Assembly: GCA_027037155.1 (NCBI GenBank)
Contig: JALWBK010000020.1
Span: 1-11,469, forward strand
From: a bacterium
GTDB taxonomy: Bacteria; Thermosulfidibacterota; Thermosulfidibacteria; Thermosulfidibacterales; Thermosulfidibacteraceae
Direction of reading: 5' to 3'
DNA: 11,469 bases
Shown here: positions 7,011 through 11,469 of the stretch, piece after piece
How positions within the stretch are numbered: position 1 is the stretch's first letter
Layout of the letters: each line of letters begins with the position of its first letter
Made by a program: the position numbers and the translations under genes
Notes under the pieces: generated by a model
Told to the model about the DNA's origin: nothing
Database searches by the model: none
The model's input: the letters and a program-made list of their open reading frames with translations, nothing else

Positions 7011-8057
7011 TTATGCAGTCCTTCCCCTCATTTTGTAAACAAAGGCCAACACCTCAGCCACAGCCCTGTACAAAGCCTCTGGTATCTCCTCCCCCACCTC
7101 CACCATCTTGTACAACATCCTCGCCAAGGGTCTATTCTCCACTATGGGCACCCCATGCTTTCTTGCTATCTCCCTTATCCTCTTCGCAAGCTCCCCAGCT
7201 CCCTTGGCCACAACCATAGGAGCTTCCATCCTATCCTCATCATACTTCAAGGCAACCGCTATCTCAACGGGATTGGTTATGACGACATCTGCCTTAGGTA
7301 CCTCCTGCATCATCCTCTTTCTCGCAAGTTCCCTTTGGATCCTTCTTATACGCGACTTTACTAATGGATCTCCCTCCTGCTGCTTCAGTTCTTCCTTCAC
7401 CTCCTGCCTCGTCATCTTCAAACTCTGCTCATGCTCCCAACGCTGGTAGCCGTAGTCCAAAAGTGAGATAAAAAGAAAGAGAAGTCCCAGCTTAAATATC
7501 AGTGCTCCAGACACTTTGAGAAAGTAAAAGAAGAGAGAATTGACCGGATATTCAAAAATCTCATTAGCTTTAAAAGCCTGGGACTTTAAGATAGGATAAG
7601 CAACAGCAAGAACGATAACCATCTTTAAGAATGCCTTAAACAGCTCTACAAAAATACGCTTAGAAAAGAGATTTTTAATACCCTCAAAAGGATTGAGCCT
7701 GTCCCACTTAAAAGAGAGGGGCTCCATGGTGAACAGAAATCCAAATTGTATCACGTAACTGAACATGCCAATGGCAACCAATAGGAGAAACAATGGAAAG
7801 AGCACTTTAGCCAGCACATAAAGAACCACATAAAAGCTTCCACGAAAGGCCTCGCTGTCGTGGGCGTTGGATAGGAAGTACACAAAAACGGCGCGCAGGG
7901 TAGAGTAGAAATATTTACCTGTAAGGTAAAAGAAAAGCAGCGTTGAAAGCAAAAGAAGGGTAGAGGGCAACTCCTTTGTCCTGGCCACCTGCCCTTTCTT
8001 TCTCGCCTCTTCCCGCCTACGCGGCGTCGCCTCTTCCGTTCTCTCCTCAGCACCCAT
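7011..8057 (-). CDS. flhB: Flagellar export switch protein FlhB with altered NPTH site
   Basis: FlhB sits on the export gate and switches secretion from rod/hook to filament substrates. In known homologues its cytoplasmic domain cleaves itself between Asn and Pro of Asn-Pro-Thr-His. The 348-residue protein has the basic N-terminus typical of the family (Thr-Glu-Glu-Ala-Thr-Pro-Arg-Arg at 7-14), four membrane segments (about 32-60, 76-107, 140-158, 178-202), and a C-terminal domain from about 210. The cleavage-site context Ala-Asp-Val-Val-Ile-Thr is intact at 256-261, but the site reads Asn262-Pro263-Val264-Glu265, so Thr and His are replaced while Asn and Pro are kept. Downstream landmarks (Ala-Val-Ala-Leu-Lys-Tyr-Asp, Pro-Met-Val-Val-Ala-Lys-Gly, Gly-Val-Pro-Ile-Val-Glu-Asn) are normal. 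The ATG follows the fliR stop by 2 bases, with GGTGGA just upstream. Confidence 0.96.
   Translation of the reverse strand: MGAEERTEEATPRRREEARKKGQVARTKELPSTLLLLSTLLFFYLTGKYFYSTLRAVFVYFLSNAHDSEAFRGSFYVVLYVLAKVLFPLFLLLVAIGMFSYVIQFGFLFTMEPLSFKWDRLNPFEGIKNLFSKRIFVELFKAFLKMVIVLAVAYPILKSQAFKANEIFEYPVNSLFFYFLKVSGALIFKLGLLFLFISLLDYGYQRWEHEQSLKMTRQEVKEELKQQEGDPLVKSRIRRIQRELARKRMMQEVPKADVVITNPVEIAVALKYDEDRMEAPMVVAKGAGELAKRIREIARKHGVPIVENRPLARMLYKMVEVGEEIPEALYRAVAEVLAFVYKMRGRTA
7019..7027 (-). promoter_or_regulatory. Ribosome binding site for the TTG start of flhA
   Basis: GGGGAAGGA inside the last codons of flhB ends 8 bases before the TTG at 7010. It supports a non-ATG start immediately after the flhB stop. 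Confidence 0.7.
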
Positions 8058-8059
8058 GA

Positions 8060-8827
8060 TTATCCACCAAACAAGCGCATAACGCTGTACATCAATTCCC
8101 TCATATAAAGAAACTCATTCCCGAACAGATGAACCATTCCCCTAACGGAAAAGGCAAGAAGCACCAATCCCACAAAGATCTGTATGGGAAAGCCCACCAT
8201 AAATATGTTCATCTGGGGAACTATTCTGGCGATAACCGCCATAACGAGCTGAATCAAAAATAGCACTATGAATATAGGTGCGTTTACCTTTAACCCAACA
8301 ACAAAGATCTCCCTACCCAACTTAGCAAGAAAGAGTGACCAAGAGGTGCCCATGCGAAGCTCCCCAAGAGGCACCGCTTTTAAGGTGTCCAAAAAGGCAG
8401 ACATAAACCACAGATGTCCCCCGATGGAGAGAAAAACCAAAACAGCCACTATGCTCTCAAAATGGGATATAAGTGGAACCGCTGTTTCCGCCTGAGGATC
8501 CATCACATTAACCACCGAAAAGCCCATCATGTATCCTACATACTGGCCACCCAACTGTATCCCATCAAAGATGAGTCTACACGCAAAACCTATACACACC
8601 CCCAATAAAAGCTCCCTCAACACCACAAGCACCAAACCAACCACAGTTTCTGGAATCACAACATTGCCCGCTACCGGCATAGCAATGTAAGCTAGAAACA
8701 TGGCCAGAGCTACCTTGGCCATAGCCGGAACAGTTCTCGTCCCAATAACTGGAACCACAAAGATGATAAAGGAGGCTCTAATAAGCAACAGCAGGAACTT
8801 GTAAAAATTTACCAAGTCAACGCTCAT
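8060..8827 (-). CDS. fliR: Flagellar export gate protein FliR
   Basis: FliR is one copy of the FliP5-FliQ4-FliR1 core through which flagellar subunits cross the inner membrane. The 255-residue, very hydrophobic product has about six membrane segments. Conserved stretches include [11 protein letters not shown] at 71-81, [10 protein letters not shown] near 94-103, Met-Asp-Pro-Gln at 109-112, and the signature [12 protein letters not shown] at 203-214. Length matches the family (about 255-265). The ATG at 8827 overlaps the fliQ stop (ATGA). I see no Shine-Dalgarno upstream of it, so translation is probably dependent on ribosomes finishing fliQ. Confidence 0.97.
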   Translation of the reverse strand: MSVDLVNFYKFLLLLIRASFIIFVVPVIGTRTVPAMAKVALAMFLAYIAMPVAGNVVIPETVVGLVLVVLRELLLGVCIGFACRLIFDGIQLGGQYVGYMMGFSVVNVMDPQAETAVPLISHFESIVAVLVFLSIGGHLWFMSAFLDTLKAVPLGELRMGTSWSLFLAKLGREIFVVGLKVNAPIFIVLFLIQLVMAVIARIVPQMNIFMVGFPIQIFVGLVLLAFSVRGMVHLFGNEFLYMRELMYSVMRLFGG

Positions 8828-9093
8828 TTCAGAAGAACAGGTATGTTAGAGTACAACTGCATCGTAAAGTTCACAATGAGTCTCAACATCCAAGGTCCTA
8901 ATATCACAAGAACCAAAGCAGCCACCAAGATCTTCGGCACGAAAGTAAGGGTCATTTCTTGAATCTGGGTAGCAGCCTGAAGAACGCCTATCAAAAGCCC
9001 CACAACCATAGTAGCCAAAAGCACCGGCGCAGAAAGCATTATAGCCACCTTCAATGCAGAAACGCCTATCTCAATGACAGTTGCCTCACTCAC
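8824..9093 (-). CDS. fliQ: Flagellar export gate protein FliQ
   Basis: FliQ is the small two-helix subunit that wraps the FliP/FliR core of the export gate. A longer reading from 9135 would overlap fliP by 46 bases and add a glycine-rich leader that the family lacks. The GTG at 9093 gives exactly 89 residues, the usual FliQ length, makes a 4-base GTGA overlap with the fliP stop, and has GAGGAG (9103-9108) 9 bases upstream. I therefore take GTG at 9093. The protein shows two membrane helices (about 14-38 and 50-72) and the conserved block [17 protein letters not shown] between or beside them, then Gly-Pro-Trp-Met-Leu. All of this is standard for FliQ. Confidence 0.96.
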   Translation of the reverse strand: MSEATVIEIGVSALKVAIMLSAPVLLATMVVGLLIGVLQAATQIQEMTLTFVPKILVAALVLVILGPWMLRLIVNFTMQLYSNIPVLLK

Positions 9094-9848
9094 AGCCTGA
9101 AGCTCCTCAAAAGGCTCACCACCACCAGATCCCAACCATTTACTAACACAAAAAGTAGCAGCTTAAAAGGAAGAGAAATCAAAACTGGGGGAAGCATTAT
9201 CATTCCCATGGACAAAAGAATGCTGGAGATGACTATGTCAATAATAAGAAATGGTATGTATATCATAAATCCTATCTCAAAAGCCGTCTGCAACTCACTC
9301 GTTATAAAGGCAGGAATCAAGACATAAGTGGGCACGTCCTCCCGATTTTTAGGCCTCACCTTTGCCATCCTACAAAATACCGAAAGATCCCTCTCTCTAA
9401 CCTGGCTAAACATGAACTCCCTTATAGGGTGCAAAGCCTTAGTATATGCATCCTCAAAAGAGATCTTCTCTTCCATGTAAGGGGCTATTGCATCGTTGTA
9501 CACCCTGTTCCAAGTAGGAGCCATAACAAAAAAGGTGAGAAACAGTGAAAGGGCAATAAGAACCTGATTGGGAGGCATCTGCTGCGTTCCCAAGGCAGAG
9601 CGCAAAAGAGAAAGAACCACCACGATTCGCGTAAAAGAGGTGACCATAATCAGGATTGAAGGGGCAAGGGCTATTATGGTTATGAGAAGTATAATCTCCA
9701 GAGTTACGGCTACATCCTTCGGTCCCTTGGCACCCTCCACACCGAAAGTGATCTTGGGAACAGGCACCTTTGCAGCAAAAGCGCCGGCAGACAAAACACA
9801 AAGGAAAACGACAACTAAACTAAAGATTCTCTTCCAAGACCCTGTCAA
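9090..9848 (-). CDS. fliP: Flagellar export gate protein FliP
   Basis: FliP forms the pentameric core of the export gate and is made with a cleavable signal peptide. From the TTG at 9848 the product is 252 residues, close to the family norm. That start gives a clean signal peptide (Lys-Arg at 6-7, a hydrophobic run at about 8-20, cleavage after Ala-Phe-Ala near 25) and has GAGGAG (9853-9858) 4 bases upstream. An ATG at 9875 (261 residues) and TTGs at 9878 and 9887 (up to 265 residues) are alternatives, but lack a visible Shine-Dalgarno. Conserved regions include [25 protein letters not shown], and C-terminal Met-Leu-Pro-Pro followed by [11 protein letters not shown]ee or four membrane helices follow the signal. 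The start overlaps the end of fliO. Confidence 0.95.
   Translation of the reverse strand: MTGSWKRIFSLVVVFLCVLSAGAFAAKVPVPKITFGVEGAKGPKDVAVTLEIILLITIIALAPSILIMVTSFTRIVVVLSLLRSALGTQQMPPNQVLIALSLFLTFFVMAPTWNRVYNDAIAPYMEEKISFEDAYTKALHPIREFMFSQVRERDLSVFCRMAKVRPKNREDVPTYVLIPAFITSELQTAFEIGFMIYIPFLIIDIVISSILLSMGMIMLPPVLISLPFKLLLFVLVNGWDLVVVSLLRSFRL
9103..9108 (-). promoter_or_regulatory. Ribosome binding site deciding the fliQ start
   Basis: GAGGAG on the minus strand lies 9 bases before the GTG at 9093 and inside the end of fliP. Together with the GTGA stop-start overlap and the resulting 89-residue length, it fixes the fliQ start and rejects the longer reading from 9135. Confidence 0.8.
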
Positions 9849-10185
9849 AGGTCTCCTCTTGAAGATCTTTCTCATCAATCTCAGCAATTAAAGAGATGTT
9901 ACTTTCAGAAACCCCAACCAAAAACAGCCTTCTTCCCACCTTCACCACAGCTATACCCAAATTTCCCACAACTGGAACCAACTCAAGCACCTGAATCCTC
10001 TTCTGCCTGGTGAAGGGGGAAACACCAGCTCTCACTTTTTTAAGAATGTACGCGAAAATGAAGAGAATAGCCAAAACAACAACAAGAGCAAAAACGACCT
10101 TTAACGTATATCCCCAAAGGGAAGGCACCTGAATTTTCAAGCCACGCCCAGCCTTCTCAGCAGCCAAAGCCACAGAAATCAACAA
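9820..10185 (-). CDS. fliO: Flagellar export-gate assembly protein FliO
   Basis: FliO is a poorly conserved bitopic membrane protein that helps FliP assemble into the export gate. Identification rests on position (between fliN and fliP), size (121 residues) and plan. A single strong membrane helix at about 27-48 is followed by a basic patch (Lys-Lys-Val-Arg at 49-52) and a small cytoplasmic domain with the typical pattern Gln-Val-Leu-Glu-Leu-Val-Pro to [14 protein letters not shown] (65-93). The start is TTG at 10185, three bases after the fliN stop. A GGAGG lies about 10 bases upstream, and an in-frame stop just upstream rules out any longer form. The N-terminus before the helix is only a short hydrophobic stretch (about 2-9) ending Ala-Ala, too short for an ordinary signal peptide. 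Confidence 0.85.
   Translation of the reverse strand: MLISVALAAEKAGRGLKIQVPSLWGYTLKVVFALVVVLAILFIFAYILKKVRAGVSPFTRQKRIQVLELVPVVGNLGIAVVKVGRRLFLVGVSESNISLIAEIDEKDLQEETFDRVLEENL
9853..9858 (-). promoter_or_regulatory. Ribosome binding site favouring the TTG start of fliP
   Basis: GAGGAG on the minus strand lies 4 bases before the TTG at 9848, inside the 3' end of fliO. No comparable motif precedes the ATG at 9875 or the TTGs at 9878 and 9887. The spacing is slightly short, so this is supportive and not decisive. Confidence 0.6.
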
Positions 10186-10188
10186 AAG

Positions 10189-10491
10189 CTACTCGCCCTC
10201 CGGTGGCAAAATTTCGGTGATTCTCACCCCAAACTTTTCATCCATAACAAGAACTTCACACTTGGCGAACTTGCGCCCCTCCATATACAGATCTAAAGCC
10301 TCTCCCGTTGATCTGTCCAACTCCACGATAGCACCGGGAGCTAACCTCAACAATTCACCAACTGTACAGGTGGTTGTGCCAAGAATCGCTTCAAACTCCA
10401 ACTCTACATCTTGCAAGAACTCTATAGGCAACTCACCTGCCTTTTCCTGAGTATCCGATAACTCTTCCAATTCCCACTCTTTCTCACCCAT
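10189..10491 (-). CDS. fliN: Flagellar motor switch protein FliN
   Basis: FliN forms the base of the C-ring, where it supports FliM, binds CheY-P and helps dock export substrates via FliH. This is a compact FliN of 100 residues with one SpoA domain (about 25-95). The order of motifs is typical: Phe-Leu-Gln-Asp-Val-Glu-Leu, then [22 protein letters not shown], and C-terminal Phe-Gly-Val-Arg-Ile-Thr-Glu-Ile. The acidic N-terminal 20 residues replace the long N-terminal region of FliY, so this is FliN, not FliY. The ATG at 10491 shares one base with the fliL stop (TGATG). A GTG one codon earlier at 10494 is the alternative and would make a GTGA overlap. The upstream GTGGTG is a weak ribosome site, which suggests coupling to fliL. 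Confidence 0.95.
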   Translation of the reverse strand: MGEKEWELEELSDTQEKAGELPIEFLQDVELEFEAILGTTTCTVGELLRLAPGAIVELDRSTGEALDLYMEGRKFAKCEVLVMDEKFGVRITEILPPEGE

Positions 10492-11024
10492 CACTGCACC
10501 ACAAAATCAGTAAAGTATATGTCAACAACCTTACCTGTAGTCAAAAGTATATTAACCCTTGCCATGATCTCCCTTTTTAAGGCAAGCTTGCCAGCAGGAG
10601 TGGCTATATCCTTATAGTACTTGTTTGAAATTACCGTGATGATGGCGTCCCTAATAACGGGCAACTTCTTTTCTATTTCCTTCTCCACTTCTTTATTGGA
10701 CAGGGCAAGGGTCATAGTAACCTTAAGATACCTTGATCCACCTTCGTCAGCCAAATTCACAATAAAGGTATCAAGCTTATAAAAATACTGAGGAACCACT
10801 GCACCTGGCTGCCCAACTCCTGCAGCGGGCATCGCAGGAGCCGCCGGTTGCACAGGCTGAGGAACCGCTGCCTGCTGGGCAGGAGAGGGTTTCTTCTTAA
10901 ACAAGAAGAAATACGCGGCGCCACCACCTGCACCAAGAAGTATAATAACCAAAAGCAAAAGTATAATTAGCTTTTTCTTCCCTCCTTTCTTTGGAGCTTC
11001 CTCTACCCTTTCCTCATCACCCAT
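10491..11024 (-). CDS. fliL: Flagellar basal body-associated protein FliL
   Basis: FliL is a single-pass inner-membrane protein that surrounds or stabilises the MotA/MotB stator and affects torque. From the ATG at 11024 it is 177 residues. The short basic cytoplasmic N-terminus (Lys-Lys-Gly-Gly-Lys-Lys-Lys at about 12-18) leads into one membrane helix (about 19-41). A Pro/Ala/Gln-rich linker (about 45-78) and the periplasmic FliL domain follow (from [11 protein letters not shown] to the end, with the closing [11 protein letters not shown]). A TTG two codons earlier (11030) is possible, but the AGGGGGG at 11031-11037 sits 6 bases from the ATG and touches the TTG, so I choose the ATG. It follows motB by 13 bases, the widest gap in the window. 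Confidence 0.94.
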   Translation of the reverse strand: MGDEERVEEAPKKGGKKKLIILLLLVIILLGAGGGAAYFFLFKKKPSPAQQAAVPQPVQPAAPAMPAAGVGQPGAVVPQYFYKLDTFIVNLADEGGSRYLKVTMTLALSNKEVEKEIEKKLPVIRDAIITVISNKYYKDIATPAGKLALKREIMARVNILLTTGKVVDIYFTDFVVQ

Positions 11025-11030
11025 CTTCAA

Positions 11031-11037
11031 CCCCCCT
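11031..11037 (-). promoter_or_regulatory. Ribosome binding site deciding the fliL start
   Basis: AGGGGGG in the 13-base gap between motB and fliL. It sits 6 bases before the ATG at 11024 but directly abuts the TTG at 11030, so it favours the ATG. Confidence 0.7.
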
Positions 11038-11469
11038 TTATTCTATTTCAACCTCTGGCCCAACCTTTGCCTTTGTCTCCTCACTTTTGACAAGTATAAC
11101 GATATCTACCCTTCTGTTTCTGGCTCTATGCTCAGGAGTATCATTAGGATAAATAGGCTTATAGGGGCCATAACCGGCCACTGACATCTTCCTTGGATCA
11201 AGTCCCTTGCTGATCAAATATCTCAGAACACTAATAGCCCTCGCCACCGAAAGCTCCCAGTTTGACTTATACTTCCCGCCCACCACAGGAGTATCATCGG
11301 TATGCCCTTCTATTCTTATAGGATAATTTAAGTTCTTCAACAAAGGAATTAAACTATCAAGCAATTTTTTCCCTTCCGGCTTCAAAACCGCATCACCAGG
11401 GTCAAAAAGAACACCTGCCATCACCGATACAACTATCCCCTCTTTAGTCTCTCTAACCTCCACCTGCCT
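11038..11469 (-). CDS. motB: Flagellar stator protein MotB, C-terminal part (5' end beyond window)
   Basis: MotB anchors the proton-driven stator to peptidoglycan while its N-terminal helix shares the ion channel with MotA. Only the last 143 residues are in the window, and the frame stays open through the right edge, so the membrane helix with the channel Asp and the plug are not seen. What is visible is an OmpA-like peptidoglycan-binding domain: Val-Leu-Phe-Asp-Pro-Gly-Asp-Ala near its start, Ile-Glu-Gly-His-Thr-Asp-Asp-Thr-Pro-Val, Ser-Asn-Trp-Glu-Leu-Ser-Val-Ala-Arg-Ala, Gly-Tyr-Gly, and Asn-Arg-Arg-Val-Asp-Ile-Val-Ile. These fit MotB better than general Pal/OmpA, and the adjacent fliL supports this. 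Whether it uses protons (MotB) or sodium (PomB/MotS) cannot be told from this part. A short acidic tail follows the domain. The frame contains a GTG at 11463, but family alignment places it well inside the protein. Confidence 0.93.
   Translation of the reverse strand, partial: RQVEVRETKEGIVVSVMAGVLFDPGDAVLKPEGKKLLDSLIPLLKNLNYPIRIEGHTDDTPVVGGKYKSNWELSVARAISVLRYLISKGLDPRKMSVAGYGPYKPIYPNDTPEHRARNRRVDIVILVKSEETKAKVGPEVEIE

Larger units (their letters stand above)
1..11469 (-). other. Flagellar export gate, placement, sigma-28 and switch operon (partial at both ends)
   Basis: Fourteen consecutive genes read leftward with gaps of 13 bases or less. Four-base ATGA or GTGA overlaps are seen at fliP/fliQ, fliQ/fliR, flhA/flhF, flhF/flhG and fliA/cheB. 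No gap is long enough for a separate promoter plus terminator, so a single polycistronic transcript is the simplest reading. The promoter would lie beyond the right edge, probably upstream of motA/motB or earlier, and the end lies beyond the left edge. The order fliL-fliN-fliO-fliP-fliQ-fliR-flhB-flhA-flhF-flhG is the widely conserved bacterial core. The extra membrane gene and the position of fliM are the departures from it. Confidence 0.85.

Noticed and set aside
7013..7219. A plus-strand frame with a polyproline run opposite the end of flhB.
   Set aside because: The run is the complement of Gly/Glu/Val codons in FlhB. There is no independent sign of coding.
7011..8057. FlhB as a non-flagellar type III secretion (YscU) or FlhX-like paralogue, prompted by the odd cleavage site.
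   Set aside because: It is full length with normal membrane and C-terminal landmarks and sits between fliR and flhA in a complete flagellar gate operon.
9454..9801. A Cys-rich 115-codon frame on the minus strand, in a different frame from fliP.
   Set aside because: It falls wholly within fliP, whose conserved signature explains the sequence. The Cys-rich translation is an out-of-frame artefact.
1..11469. The possibility of a new defence, toxin, or mobile system in the window.
   Set aside because: Every gene but one is a recognised flagellar or chemotaxis gene in a conserved order, with no repeats, integrase, transposase, tRNA or composition break. The single unknown gene is reported as a finding instead.

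Overview
The window is one continuous stretch of a bacterial flagellar operon. All fourteen genes lie on the minus strand, so transcription runs from the right edge to the left edge. In transcription order they are: motB (5' end missing), fliL, fliN, fliO, fliP, fliQ, fliR, flhB, flhA, flhF, flhG, a small unnamed membrane-protein gene, fliA, cheB and fliM (3' end missing). The longest non-coding gap is 13 bases. I see no RNA gene, mobile element, CRISPR array, terminator or convincing internal promoter.

Organism: FlhF and FlhG point to a bacterium that controls flagellar site and number, usually polar or few flagella. The coding strand is purine-rich, AGG/AGA (Arg) and ATA (Ile) codons are frequent, proteins are rich in Glu, Lys and Val, and TTG and GTG starts are common. 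This suggests a thermophile from a deep-branching phylum (for example Aquificota or Thermodesulfobacteriota-like). That placement is an inference from style and is not proven.

Layout (right to left). (1) About 9.1-11.5 kb: MotB C-terminal half (stator anchor), FliL (stator-associated), FliN (C-ring), FliO and FliP. (2) About 5.0-9.1 kb: FliQ, FliR, FlhB and FlhA, completing the flagellar type III export gate with FliP. (3) About 2.7-5.0 kb: the FlhF SRP-type GTPase, the FlhG MinD-type ATPase, and a two-helix membrane protein I do not recognise. (4) About 0-2.8 kb: the flagellar sigma factor FliA (sigma-28), the chemoreceptor methylesterase CheB, and the switch protein FliM with its CheY-binding N-terminus.

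The genes are tightly coupled. Several junctions are 4-base ATGA or GTGA overlaps, and many Shine-Dalgarno sequences sit inside the preceding gene. Together the products build the export gate, place the flagellum, switch on late genes, and connect chemotaxis to the rotor.

I find no wholly new system. The points most worth a second look are: (a) FlhB carries Asn-Pro-Val-Glu where the family has the Asn-Pro-Thr-His autocleavage site; (b) the unrecognised two-helix protein between flhG and fliA has an 86-89 base overlap with fliA; (c) fliM is moved from its usual place between fliL and fliN to a place after cheB.
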